NCBI GenBank assembly: GCA_029974835.1
Contig: JARKQN010000057.1
Location: 1-43,122, forward strand
Direction: 5' to 3'
Origin: Bacteroidales bacterium
Lineage (GTDB): Bacteria; Bacteroidota; Bacteroidia; Bacteroidales; VadinHA17
DNA length: 43,122 bases
The notes under the pieces were generated by a model, which saw only the letters and a list, made by a program, of their open reading frames with translations, was not told the DNA's origin and did not search any database. Every line of letters starts with the position of its first letter. Position 1 is the first letter of the stretch. The translations under genes were made by a program, and so were the position numbers. Of this stretch, positions 24,501 through 32,184 are shown one piece after another.

Positions 24501-26012
24501 ACCAATATAATTAAAGACACTATAACCTTTGCCTCAAAGAAGGGCCGCTATATTATGAACCAGGAAATTGTGGAGGCTGAAAATACAAACTACATTCATA
24601 TAGCCGATGCACTCATTCAGCCTGAAAGCGGAAAGGTAATTATAGAAAGAGGCGCAAGGATAAGGCCCCTGCAGAATGCAGTATTAGCTGTCAACAACAG
24701 ACATATTCTGCACTCGGCATCAATAAACATCGAAAACAGGAACTCATACAACGGCAGTGCAGTCTATGACTATATTGACGAGAATAACGAGAAGCAGGAG
24801 ATAAATTTCCCGAAAATCACAACCGAGAAGGCAGTGACAATGGCTGATGGCTATATTCCTGTAAATCAGAATTTCAGGCTTAGTCCGGCATTCACATTTA
24901 CAGGCGATGTGCAGCTTTCGGCCCTTAACGAGAACCTTACATTTACAGGCGCCGCAGGGATTGTGCATAACTGCAACCTGAAAAGTTACAATGTAAAATT
25001 CAAGGCGGCCATCGACCCGAAGACAGTAATGATACCTTATGGTGACAAGCCGAGGGATATTAATGACAACCCTGTCTATTCGGGCTCATTTATTGCAGTC
25101 GATTCGGCTCATATATACCCTGCATTCCTTTCCGAAAGAAAATCGTGGAGCGATGCACAGATTGTAAAAGCCCAGGGGGTACTCTGGTATGACAGGGAGA
25201 AAGCTTTCTACAGGATTGCAACCCTTGATAAACTGGCAGATTTAAGCATTCCCGGTAATATAATCACATTCGACAAAAATTTCTGCATTCTTTCCGGCGA
25301 AGGTGACCTTGATTTCGGAGCCAACTTCGATTTCCTGCAGATGAAAGCAGCAGGAAAGGTTATCCATAATATTGATTCAGGGAATGTCACATTTGAAGCC
25401 TCACTTGCTTTTGACTTCCATTTCTCAAATGAAGCGCTGGCAATGATGAGCGATGAAATAAAGAGAGTTCCAGCCCTTACCCCGGTTAACATAACAACCG
25501 ACCAGTACCGTAAAGGTATGAGGGACCTGCTGGGAGAACAGACTGCCGGCAGAATAATTGAGGAAATCGGACTCTATGGCACAACCAGGAATATTCCCAG
25601 GGAGTACCCTTACGAGCTTCTCCTCAATGATGTAAAACTGTACTGGAACCCCCTGACCTCATCTTTCAGGTCGAAGGGTAAAATAGGTATCGGGCTGGTT
25701 GGTTCCCAGGCAGTAAATGTATATGTCGACGGTTTTATTGAGATACAGAGAAGAAGATCGGGTGACCTGCTTGATATCTATCTGAAGGCCGATAACTCAA
25801 CATGGTACTATTTCTCATACTTCAGAGGAGTGCTGATGACCCAGGCAGGGAATCTCGATTACAATACGCTTATATCAACAATAAAAATCAAGGACCGGCG
25901 GCATCCCGAGTCATCAAACAGGAAGCCGTATACATATATGATTGCTGTGGAAGACAGGCTGCCAAGATTCCTCAGAAGAATGACCTCTGAAGAACCGGTA
26001 GAAGAACAGTAA
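21534..26012 (+). CDS. very large secreted protein of unknown function
   Basis: 1492 aa with a signal peptide (KTIIAFLVTAFICLPVISQ). I do not recognise a characterised domain. About 20-170 is helical. Most of the rest is long runs of short beta strands with recurring patterns such as GxGxF/LxP, YFEKAGY, GLEGSGTLRRL and ALEGSGNIEYT, with segments that read like OstA/AsmA-type beta-taco or jellyroll modules (GGLKLEGNTLLGTGDV, GKVIIERGARI, TFTGDVQLSALNENLTFTGAAGI). A helical patch at 520-560 (SVAGMCMDLANRGFLF, RVNNEVTIKKKVDDYI) resembles a winged-helix-like insert. The end is basic (RLPRFLRRM). It follows tpiA by 112 nt and precedes rsmE by 24 nt. It may be an envelope scaffold or lipid-transfer type protein; this is inference. 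Confidence 0.8.
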   Translation: MPRKTIIAFLVTAFICLPVISQTRKSFSGEKEKFTQELTAYMGPNLNAGQLSVLNAFKAEWDSSAFNADLSRSIMEISSMLAARNLRATPHFLDYLQALSALLDYRGNQGYFNTWLKGLADMIKKQHIPNDVLDRFFRITNSFISARVASESGNIKWKIDGNDVAFEFDTAFCINVRNGVLKAFSQKDSTEIQNVDGKFYPEILTFRGSRGTVYFEKAGYKKDEVFAEAENFSLNFSRAAFTIDSARLTHKSFFANPEYGILTDQAAYKSANRVLYPQFETYAKSFSIKNIFKDVNYEGGLKLEGNTLLGTGDVFTPAKVTIFRNDTLYLKMTTNACILSKSGINTQESSATLYLDKDSLFHSSIGFSYNADTREVNLFRNNNPVSKSPWFDSFHGLDMYFESLNWKMNESKITLSRARGASLGQARFESLSFFNANYFERLAGIDEYHPLNRLRQFANWYYSETFPVNDFAGWLKLPAESVAGMCMDLANRGFLFYDRVNNEVTIKKKVDDYIASYARKKDYDVITFTSEVNAPDDNAILDMNNYRLTVNGVPGVFLSDSQQVAIYPYKNRIVVGKNRDIFFDGVVEAGLFTIFGHEFSFSYDTFKIRLQKIDSIMIAVETERRDNMGRPVVEPIDNLIQLTTAELYIDHPNNKSGLRSLAQYPIINATTYSYIFFDKLPNLENIYKKQDVYFRIDPFSYENIDHYTNDMMSLPGTFYAGNILEPTRQYLIIQPDNSLGFTMNIPENGIGLYGGKGQLFNLLTMSNKGLEGSGTLRRLTSETQSEVYRFFPDSMITDAQRFTISPDASGIYPELGSRNVKIKWLPEKDEWFAFNRTGEKFDMFGNGTRLDGSVKLTPEALEGSGNIEYTDSRIVSDKFNFTSYTIHSDTADYNLISPRGGGNFSFIAENVNTTIDFKASRSRFSLNAGSSLVKFPEIQYICKMTDFEYDMKERILGMEQRGKANESLLKPEELLKVDLNNLETPTFFATNIIKDTITFASKKGRYIMNQEIVEAENTNYIHIADALIQPESGKVIIERGARIRPLQNAVLAVNNRHILHSASINIENRNSYNGSAVYDYIDENNEKQEINFPKITTEKAVTMADGYIPVNQNFRLSPAFTFTGDVQLSALNENLTFTGAAGIVHNCNLKSYNVKFKAAIDPKTVMIPYGDKPRDINDNPVYSGSFIAVDSAHIYPAFLSERKSWSDAQIVKAQGVLWYDREKAFYRIATLDKLADLSIPGNIITFDKNFCILSGEGDLDFGANFDFLQMKAAGKVIHNIDSGNVTFEASLAFDFHFSNEALAMMSDEIKRVPALTPVNITTDQYRKGMRDLLGEQTAGRIIEEIGLYGTTRNIPREYPYELLLNDVKLYWNPLTSSFRSKGKIGIGLVGSQAVNVYVDGFIEIQRRRSGDLLDIYLKADNSTWYYFSYFRGVLMTQAGNLDYNTLISTIKIKDRRHPESSNRKPYTYMIAVEDRLPRFLRRMTSEEPVEEQ

Positions 26013-26036
26013 AACCGAAATCTGTACCTGCCCGAT

Positions 26037-26744
26037 ATGAATATTTTCTATGCACCTTATGTTTCGGGTGAAAAATGCATCCTTGACGAGAGGGAATCGC
26101 GTCATTGCATAAAGGTTTTAAGACACAGGAAATCAGACAGTATAATTATTAGTGACGGGAAAGGCGGGCTTTTTGAGGCAGTGATAGAAAATCCTGACCC
26201 GGCAGCCTGTGTTGTAAAAATAACCGGCACGATGGAGGATAAGCAAGCCCGCACATACTACCTGCACCTTGCCGTTTCGCCTCTGAAGAATCCGGAACGC
26301 CTTGAGTGGCTGATCGAGAAATGCGTGGAAATCGGTGTGGACGAAATTACTCCGGTAATATGCGATAAAACCGAAAAGAAAACCGTGAGGATGGATCGTG
26401 CTGAAGGAATAATTATCTCGGCCATGAAACAATCGCTAAAAGCACGAAAGACAATTATTAACAAGCCGGAATACTTTGCAGACTTTATCAGCTCATTTAA
26501 TGCAGATCTGAAGCTTATAGCCCATTGTTACGGGTCAAATCCAAGAAAGTCGGTGAGGGAAGCCTACAATAATGAAGGAAGCATAATTTTTCTGATAGGC
26601 CCGGAAGGCGATTTTACCTTAAATGAGATTGCATCGGCACTGCAGGAAGGCTACATTCCGGTTCACCTGGGAAGCAGCCGACTGAGAACAGAAACGGCAG
26701 GCATTGCCGCCTGCCATTCCATCTACCTGCTGAACCAGTGTTAA
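26037..26744 (+). CDS. rsmE: 16S rRNA (uracil1498-N3)-methyltransferase
   Basis: 235 aa. Methylates U1498 of 16S rRNA using S-adenosylmethionine. An amino-terminal PUA-like domain (ESRHCIKVLRHRKSD, SDGKGGLFEAVI) is followed by the SPOUT trefoil-knot domain (LAVSPLKNPERLEWLIEKCVEIGVDEI, MKQSLKARK, LIGPEGDFTLNEI, LGSSRLRTETAGIAA). Convergent with the Arc-like gene that ends at 26779. Confidence 0.95.
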   Translation: MNIFYAPYVSGEKCILDERESRHCIKVLRHRKSDSIIISDGKGGLFEAVIENPDPAACVVKITGTMEDKQARTYYLHLAVSPLKNPERLEWLIEKCVEIGVDEITPVICDKTEKKTVRMDRAEGIIISAMKQSLKARKTIINKPEYFADFISSFNADLKLIAHCYGSNPRKSVREAYNNEGSIIFLIGPEGDFTLNEIASALQEGYIPVHLGSSRLRTETAGIAACHSIYLLNQC

Positions 26745-26778
26745 TTATAAGGGACCCGGTCCGGTTTGTTAAGGCTCA

Positions 26779-26946
26779 TCACCCGTTCTTCTCTGAAGTT
26801 TTATACCTGCCGGCTTTTTTCAGTGCCTGATCGAGCAGGTACTCAATCTGTCCGTTTGTACTGCGAAATTCATCTGCAGCCCATTTCTCAAGAGCCTTGA
26901 ATTTTTCCGGATCAATTCTCAGGACAAAAGACTTCTTCTCTGCCAT
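26779..26946 (-). CDS. Arc-like ribbon-helix-helix DNA-binding protein
   Basis: 55 aa, starting at MAEKKSFVLRID and ending SEKNG. It has the shape of an Arc/MetJ ribbon-helix-helix domain: a short strand KSFVLRID (residues 5-12), helix A from PEKFKALEKWAADEF and helix B from STNGQIEYLLDQALKKAG, then a basic tail. Such proteins bind palindromic operators as dimers. Its start lies 2 nt after the SPFH stop, so it is the last gene of that operon. The SPFH promoter carries a perfect 29-bp palindrome that is a natural candidate for its operator (inference). Confidence 0.85.
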   Translation of the reverse strand: MAEKKSFVLRIDPEKFKALEKWAADEFRSTNGQIEYLLDQALKKAGRYKTSEKNG

Positions 26947-26948
26947 AA

Positions 26949-27803
26949 TCAGTTATGCAAGGTTCCTGCATTCACAACCGGCGTGGTATCTTTGTCGGCG
27001 CAAAGCACCACCATCAGATTGCTTACCATCGCAGCCTTTTTCTCTTCATCGAGGTCGACAATCTTTTTATCCGACAGCTGTTCAAGTGCCATCTGCACCA
27101 TCGAAACGGCTCCTTCAACAATCTTAAACCTTGCCGAAACCACGGCAGAAGCCTGCTGACGCCTCAGCATTGCATTAGCGATCTCTTCCGCGTAGGCAAT
27201 ATAATTTATTCTTGCCTCGATCACGTTAATACCTGCAATCTGAAGCCTTTCTCGTATCTCTCTTTCAAGTTCCTCGTTAACCTCCTCTCCCCCGCTGCGC
27301 AGAGCTATTACCGATTCATGGTCCTCAAAATTATCGTATGGATAAAGACCGGCCAGTTTTCGCAGTGCAGCATCGCTTTGCACCAGAACGAAATGCTGGT
27401 AATCATCCACCTCAAATGCCGCCTTGAACGTGTTCTCGACCTTCCAGACCAGCACAAGACCTATTTTTATCGGGTTTCCGATCTTGTCGTTAACCTTTAT
27501 GGGTTCGCTGTCGAAATTCCTCGCCCTTAATGAAATCTTCTTTCTTACAAAAAAAGGATTCACCCAGAAGAAACCGTTCTCTTTTACAGTACCCTTATAG
27601 GCTCCGAACAGAACCATAACGCACGATTCGTTGGGGTTGATAACCGTAAGACCTGCCAGCATAAAGAGAAGCAGCACAAGCAGAACAACGCCAAGCCAGA
27701 TTATCTCATAGACAAAACCGGCAATTGTGCCTCCAAGCAGAGCAAGAGCAACCAGAAGTGCCAGATAACCGGAGGCAGGTTTAAATGTAAATTCCTGTTT
27801 CAT
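26949..27803 (-). CDS. SPFH/band-7 membrane protein
   Basis: 284 aa. Two adjacent amino-terminal membrane segments (about 12-30 and 34-52) are followed by the SPFH (stomatin/prohibitin/flotillin) domain (INPNESCVMVLFGAYKGTVKENGFFWVNPFFVRKKISLRARNF, about 54-220), with AEEIANAMLRRQQASAV as the typical helix after the domain. The carboxyl part is charged and helical (LDEEKKAAMVSNLMVVLCAD). Such proteins form membrane-bound oligomeric rings that organise microdomains or hold proteases. No NfeD-like partner is present. A paired RHH gene follows by 2 nt. Confidence 0.9.
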   Translation of the reverse strand: MKQEFTFKPASGYLALLVALALLGGTIAGFVYEIIWLGVVLLVLLLFMLAGLTVINPNESCVMVLFGAYKGTVKENGFFWVNPFFVRKKISLRARNFDSEPIKVNDKIGNPIKIGLVLVWKVENTFKAAFEVDDYQHFVLVQSDAALRKLAGLYPYDNFEDHESVIALRSGGEEVNEELEREIRERLQIAGINVIEARINYIAYAEEIANAMLRRQQASAVVSARFKIVEGAVSMVQMALEQLSDKKIVDLDEEKKAAMVSNLMVVLCADKDTTPVVNAGTLHN

Positions 27804-27830
27804 TTGTGATATTATTTTAATATCACAAAT
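27802..27830. promoter_or_regulatory. perfect 13-bp inverted repeat over the SPFH promoter and start codon
   Basis: ATTTGTGATATTA (27802-27814) and TAATATCACAAAT (27818-27830) are exact inverse complements separated by TTT. The right arm overlaps the -7 box (27826-27833); the left arm reaches 2 nt into the ATG. It would be an operator for a dimeric repressor or, in RNA, a 13-bp hairpin that hides the start codon. Confidence 0.85.
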
Positions 27831-27857
27831 ATATCATTTTGATTTTTATTAAACAAA
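27826..27857 (-). promoter_or_regulatory. SPFH promoter: TTTG-N20-TATATTTG
   Basis: On the minus strand TTTG (27854-27857) stands 20 nt from TATATTTG (27826-27833), an exact fit to the Bacteroidota -33/-7 arrangement with 19-21 nt spacing. Predicted start of transcription is near 27819, inside the 29-bp palindrome. Confidence 0.75.
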
Positions 27858-27878
27858 AAAATCTGCTTAAAAACATTG

Positions 27879-27900
27879 TATTGTGACTATATTCACAATA
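27879..27900. promoter_or_regulatory. second inverted repeat TATTGTGA-N6-TCACAATA
   Basis: 8-bp arms at 27879-27886 and 27893-27900, 6-nt spacer. It shares TTGTGA/TCACAA with the palindrome at 27802-27830; the centres are 73.5 bp apart, about seven helical turns. It covers the end of the 66-aa gene, so it could instead be a transcript-end hairpin, but no T-run follows it. Confidence 0.55.
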
Positions 27901-28093
27901 TCCTGTCTAAAAGATCGGAAAGTCTTTTTGTTAATTCCACCGTGGGCACGGTTTTGTCGCGTTCCAGGAGTGCAAAGACATCATTGAATTCCGACGGGAT
28001 ACCCCAGGCATCCTCGTAGAGGTCGGTATCGTCTGTGTTAATTTCGGAATAGGAAATAAAACGGGCAGAGGTTAAATCCATAGGCAATTCCAT
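27893..28093 (-). CDS. small protein following the ECF sigma gene
   Basis: 66 aa, not recognised. Acidic middle (NTDDTDLYEDAWGIPSEFND) and a helical end (VELTKRLSDLLDRIL). No membrane segment and no zinc-binding motif of anti-sigma factors (no HxxxCxxC). It lies 56 nt after the sigma-factor gene on the same strand and could be its partner or a regulator. An alternative ATG is at codon 5. Confidence 0.6.
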   Translation of the reverse strand: MELPMDLTSARFISYSEINTDDTDLYEDAWGIPSEFNDVFALLERDKTVPTVELTKRLSDLLDRIL

Positions 28094-28149
28094 CTTACTT
28101 TTCTGTAAAACGGTATGCCGGTTGTTATATTGTATTTTCCGAAGGAGAA

Positions 28150-28731
28150 TCAGTTAAGAATAATCTGTTTCTCCTGCATAAGTTTTCTCATATTAATCAG
28201 GGCGTATCGCATTCTGCCCAGGGCCGTATTGATGCTTACTCCTGTAATATCAGCTATCTCCTTAAAGCTCAGTCCGGTATAATGCCTCAGTATAACAACC
28301 TCCTTCTGGTCTTCCGGCAGGCTGTTAATGAGCTTCCGCACATCCCTTCGTATCTGCACCCTTACCATATTGTCCTCAACGTTTCTGTCGGCGAGCGACT
28401 TTGTGTTGAAGAGGTCGCTCTCGTAATCGTCGTTCAGCAGTACGTTCAACTGCTTTTGTTTACGGAAATGGTCAATTATAAGGTTGTGTGCAATCCGCAT
28501 CACCCAGGAAAGAAATTTCCCGTTGTCGGAGTATTTTCCGGTCTTAACCGACTGAATGACTTTAAGAAATGTATCCTGGAAGATGTCTTCCGCAAGAGCC
28601 TGATCGCGTATATACATTGCTATATACGCATAAACCTTGTTTTTATGACGATGGATTAATTCGCCGAAACAGGACTGCTCACCATTTATGAACTTCTGCA
28701 GAAGTTCATAATCGGAAAGGTTCTTTTTCAT
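28150..28731 (-). CDS. ECF-type RNA polymerase sigma factor
   Basis: 193 aa. Region 2 (about 15-95) with YAYIAMYIRDQALAEDIFQDTFLKVI and SWVMRIAHNLIIDHFRKQK, and region 4 (about 128-185) with LPEDQKEVVILRHYTGLSFKEIADITGVSINTALGRMRYAL. It is the common sigma-24/RpoE-like type of Bacteroidota. No FecR-like anti-sigma or TonB receptor is adjacent, so it is not the usual iron/glycan-uptake cassette. Divergent from uvrA with 170 nt between. Confidence 0.93.
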   Translation of the reverse strand: MKKNLSDYELLQKFINGEQSCFGELIHRHKNKVYAYIAMYIRDQALAEDIFQDTFLKVIQSVKTGKYSDNGKFLSWVMRIAHNLIIDHFRKQKQLNVLLNDDYESDLFNTKSLADRNVEDNMVRVQIRRDVRKLINSLPEDQKEVVILRHYTGLSFKEIADITGVSINTALGRMRYALINMRKLMQEKQIILN

Positions 28732-28837
28732 AACTCACTCTTTAAGAATAAAAAGAGCAGAGATTTTTAATAGGCAGTCCTCCTTTAATGATTATTATTA
28801 ACACAAATAAAGTAAATTTTTTTAAGATGAAAAATAT

Positions 28838-28845
28838 TACTTTTG
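28838..28845 (+). promoter_or_regulatory. -7 box for uvrA (TACTTTTG)
   Basis: Perfect TAnnTTTG match; transcription would start about 28852 and leave a 50-nt leader to 28902. The -33 region holds only a T-run. Confidence 0.4.
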
Positions 28846-28901
28846 GCTTTTAACACTTTTTTTTGACGAACGGCCCGGAATTATAGGCAAGCAGACGATA
28901 A

Positions 28902-31688
28902 ATGGAGGGGAGTATTGATATCAGGGGTGCGAGGGTAAACAACCTCAAAAACATAAGTCTTAAGATACCCAGAGGCAGGCTCGTGGTGATAACCGGTGTT
29001 TCGGGTTCAGGTAAATCATCACTGGCTTTCGACACTCTTTATGCCGAAGGGCAGAGAAGGTATGTGGAGTCTCTCTCCTCATACGCCCGCCAGTTTCTCG
29101 GCAGAATGAATAAACCTGAAGTTGATTTCATTGACGGAATTCCTCCGGCCATTGCCATAGAACAAAAGGTTAACACGCGCAACCCAAGGTCAACTGTTGG
29201 TACTGCCACTGAAATTTACGACTACCTGAGGCTTCTATATGCCAGGATAGGGAAAACATATTCACCGGTTTCGGGCAGGGAGGTAAAGAAGCACAGCGTT
29301 GATGACGTGGTAAAATACATTCGCTCGCTGAAAGAGGGAACTGTCGTGATAATAACCGCTCCCGGCGAAATACCCTCAAAAATAACAACAGCCGAATATT
29401 TTGCTTTCCTTGTCAAACAGGGCTATAACAGAATTGAAAGGGACGGTGAAATGCTGAGGCTGGATGACGAAAAATCCCCGTTATGCTGCGAACCGGGTCA
29501 GAAGATAAATATCGTTATTGACCGGATAAGTACTGATAACACTGATGAAACTCTCAGCAGGGCAGCCGACTCGGTGCAGACAGCCTTTAACTCAGGGAAA
29601 GGTTATTGTCATCTGGTGATAAACAGGAACGGAAAAACAACAAGGGAGAGCTTCTCGGACCGGTTCGAGGAAGACGGGATTGATTTTATTGAACCTTCGG
29701 AATATCTTTTCAGCTTCAATAATCCGATGGGTGCCTGCCCTGTATGTGAAGGCTACGGAAAGGTAATGGGTATTGACGAAAACCTGGTGATACCCGACCA
29801 GAACTTATCGGTATACGATGATGCCATAGTATGCTGGAAGGGAGAACAGATGAGTAAGTGGAAGGAAAGGCTGATTTCAAGCGCTCATCTTTTTGACTTT
29901 CCGGTTCACAAACCCTATTACCAGCTCTCCCCCGAGCAGAAAAGGGTGCTATGGGAAGGCAACCGCTATTTCTTCGGAATTAATTCCTTCTTCGACCATC
30001 TCGAAGAAAAAAAGTATAAGATTCAGTACCGGGTACTTCTGAGCAGGTACAGGGGTAAAACCGTGTGTCCTTCGTGCAACGGAACGAGGCTGAGAAAGGA
30101 AGCAGGGTATGTTAAAATAGCCGGCAAATCCATTACCGAACTGTCTGCCATGCCATGCAGTGAACTGCTGGATTTCTTCACAAGCTTTAAACCTGACGCA
30201 CATGACAGCAGGATATCTGAGAGACTTTTAAAGGAAATTATTTCAAGGTTGAATTATATCGTGAATGTTGGTTTACCCTACCTTACCCTCGACCGTCTCT
30301 CCTCAACTTTATCGGGAGGTGAATCTCAGAGGATCAACCTTGCCACATCTCTCGGCAGCAATCTGACAGGCTCGCTGTATATTCTTGATGAACCCAGCAT
30401 CGGGCTTCATCCGCGCGATACAGGCCTGCTCATAAATGTTCTTAAACAACTTCGCGACTCAGGAAATACTGTCGTGGTAGTGGAGCATGATGAGGAAATT
30501 ATGAGGGCTGCTGATGAAATAACAGACCTTGGTCCGGGCGCAGGCATTAACGGCGGAGAGATTGTTTACCAGGGAGAACCGGCAAAAGCTGATTCATCAG
30601 ATTCCCTTACGGCCGGATACCTGTCGGGCAGACTAAAGATTCCTGTTCCTGAAATCAGAAGGCCGTGGAACAGCTATATCGAAATTAAAGGTGCAAGGGA
30701 GAATAACCTGAAATCGGTGGATGTGAGGTTCCCACTTCACACCATAACGGTTGTCACAGGGGTAAGCGGCAGCGGCAAATCAACTCTTGTAAACGATATA
30801 CTATACAGGGCCCTGAATATAAGGCTGAACGGGTCAGGTCAGAAACCCGGACAGTTCCGTGAAATTGCGGGTGACATAAAAACCATTACAGGAGTGGAAA
30901 TGGTCGACCAGAATCCGATAGGAAAATCGAGCCGGTCGAACCCCGTAACCTACCTGAAGGCTTATGATGAGATACGGAAGCTTTTTGCCGACCAGCAGGC
31001 ATCGGTCCAAAACAATTTCAAGGCTTCGCATTTCTCCTTCAATATCGACGGGGGAAGGTGCGACGAATGCCAGGGTGAAGGCACTATAAAGGTTGAGATG
31101 CAGTTCATGGCCGATGTGGAACTTGTATGCGAATCCTGCAAGGGTAAAAGATTTAAAAGAGAAGTTCTGGAGGTGATGTACCGTGGTAAAAATATCTTTG
31201 ATATCCTGGAAATGACCGTTGATGAGGCAATAGAATTCTTCGGTTCAAGCCAGGGCAAGACAGAAAAAAGGATTGTAGCCAGGTTAAAACCGCTGTCGGA
31301 CACCGGACTCGGCTATGTTCGTCTGGGACAATCTTCAAGCACTCTGTCGGGTGGGGAGAGCCAGAGGGTCAAGCTGGCATATTTTCTCAGCCAGGAAAAG
31401 GAGAGCGGGCACATCCTGTTCATCTTTGACGAACCGACAACAGGCCTTCATTTTCATGATATCGGGAAACTTCTGAATTCAATAAATGCACTTGTTGAGC
31501 ACGGTCATTCGGTCATACTGATTGAACACAATCCCGAAATGATAAAATCTGCCGACTGGATAATTGATTTGGGGCCTGAGGGCGGAGATGAAGGCGGGCA
31601 TGTCGTCTTTACCGGTACACCTGAGGAGATAATCAAGTGCAGGGAATCACACACCGGCAGGTATCTTGCAGGCAGGTTGCCAAAATAA
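28902..31688 (+). CDS. uvrA: excinuclease ABC subunit A
   Basis: 928 aa, the damage-recognition ATPase of nucleotide excision repair. Two ABC modules: Walker [10 protein letters not shown] near residue 35 and GVSGSGKST near 630; signature motifs [17 protein letters not shown] and [17 protein letters not shown]; Walker [14 protein letters not shown] and [13 protein letters not shown]. Zinc modules: CPVC..CPSC and CDEC(18-20 residues)CESC. Length is close to the usual 940. Single-gene transcript, next gene convergent. Confidence 0.97.
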   Translation: MEGSIDIRGARVNNLKNISLKIPRGRLVVITGVSGSGKSSLAFDTLYAEGQRRYVESLSSYARQFLGRMNKPEVDFIDGIPPAIAIEQKVNTRNPRSTVGTATEIYDYLRLLYARIGKTYSPVSGREVKKHSVDDVVKYIRSLKEGTVVIITAPGEIPSKITTAEYFAFLVKQGYNRIERDGEMLRLDDEKSPLCCEPGQKINIVIDRISTDNTDETLSRAADSVQTAFNSGKGYCHLVINRNGKTTRESFSDRFEEDGIDFIEPSEYLFSFNNPMGACPVCEGYGKVMGIDENLVIPDQNLSVYDDAIVCWKGEQMSKWKERLISSAHLFDFPVHKPYYQLSPEQKRVLWEGNRYFFGINSFFDHLEEKKYKIQYRVLLSRYRGKTVCPSCNGTRLRKEAGYVKIAGKSITELSAMPCSELLDFFTSFKPDAHDSRISERLLKEIISRLNYIVNVGLPYLTLDRLSSTLSGGESQRINLATSLGSNLTGSLYILDEPSIGLHPRDTGLLINVLKQLRDSGNTVVVVEHDEEIMRAADEITDLGPGAGINGGEIVYQGEPAKADSSDSLTAGYLSGRLKIPVPEIRRPWNSYIEIKGARENNLKSVDVRFPLHTITVVTGVSGSGKSTLVNDILYRALNIRLNGSGQKPGQFREIAGDIKTITGVEMVDQNPIGKSSRSNPVTYLKAYDEIRKLFADQQASVQNNFKASHFSFNIDGGRCDECQGEGTIKVEMQFMADVELVCESCKGKRFKREVLEVMYRGKNIFDILEMTVDEAIEFFGSSQGKTEKRIVARLKPLSDTGLGYVRLGQSSSTLSGGESQRVKLAYFLSQEKESGHILFIFDEPTTGLHFHDIGKLLNSINALVEHGHSVILIEHNPEMIKSADWIIDLGPEGGDEGGHVVFTGTPEEIIKCRESHTGRYLAGRLPK

Positions 31689-31690
31689 AA

Positions 31691-31717
31691 AAGGGAGCTC
31701 TCAGTCGAGGCTCCCTT
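31691..31717 (-). terminator. terminator between uvrA and the 147-aa gene
   Basis: AAGGGAGC (31691-31698) pairs with GCTCCCTT (31710-31717); CTC/GAG inside adds three pairs. On the minus strand the stem is followed by TTTTTTATTTT, a classic rho-independent terminator for the genes transcribed leftwards. For uvrA, on the plus strand, the T-run is absent, though the hairpin may still help. Confidence 0.75.
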
Positions 31718-31734
31718 CACCAGGAAAAATCCTT

Positions 31735-32178
31735 TTATTTTTTCACTTTGAATCCGAACATGATTGCGACGCATCCGCTTGCAGGTATATCTCCGGGCTT
31801 ATTGAACGGAGCAACCCTTACAACAAGCTTCAGCTGTTTGCTTGATTCAAGCTTGAAATCCCACGTTTTGGCGTAATTGTGTTCCTTGTTGGAATAAAGT
31901 ACATTTTTGTTTTCGTCAAGTATCTTGAATTCCACCGCAGGAAGTTTACCTTCGCCAATTACAGTGACCCGGTACTCCATGTCGGAGTAGAAAGTTTTAT
32001 AAAGCTCAGCTTCCTCCCCTTCCACAAGTATGGCAGCATGATAATTGCCATCGTGTGTATAGGGTGACAGCACGGGCAAAACTTCCTTCTTCGCGAAAGC
32101 CTTGCACTGTGAATGTGCCGGAGCCGCGAAAAAGAATAGCAAGAGTGTCAGTACTGATAATATCCTGATAGTCTTCAT
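31735..32178 (-). CDS. secreted protein of unknown function
   Basis: 147 aa. A signal peptide (MKTIRILSVLTLLLFFFAAPAHSQ) is followed by a compact beta-rich domain of about 120 aa: AAILVEGEEAELYKTFY, YRVTVIGEGKLPAVEFKILDENKNVLYSN, WDFKLESSKQLKLVVRVA, and a last VAIMFGFKV strand. It looks like a small jelly-roll or C2-like sandwich. Cysteines at 25 and near residue 137 could form a disulfide. It follows the lipoprotein gene by 6 nt. Confidence 0.75.
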   Translation of the reverse strand: MKTIRILSVLTLLLFFFAAPAHSQCKAFAKKEVLPVLSPYTHDGNYHAAILVEGEEAELYKTFYSDMEYRVTVIGEGKLPAVEFKILDENKNVLYSNKEHNYAKTWDFKLESSKQLKLVVRVAPFNKPGDIPASGCVAIMFGFKVKK

Positions 32179-32184
32179 AATGTA

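Noticed and set aside
26751-26764. Short inverted repeat GGACC-C-GGTCC after rsmE
   Set aside because: Five-bp arms with a one-base loop and no T-run; too weak to call a terminator.
26779-26946. The RHH gene as an antitoxin of a toxin-antitoxin pair
   Set aside because: No toxin-like frame lies next to it; its operon partner is a 284-residue SPFH protein.
27879-27900. CRP-type site (TGTGA-N6-TCACA)
   Set aside because: It fits the enterobacterial CRP consensus exactly, but the host appears to be Bacteroidota, where that consensus is not known to apply, and a second, differently spaced palindrome sits beside it; recorded as an inverted repeat only.
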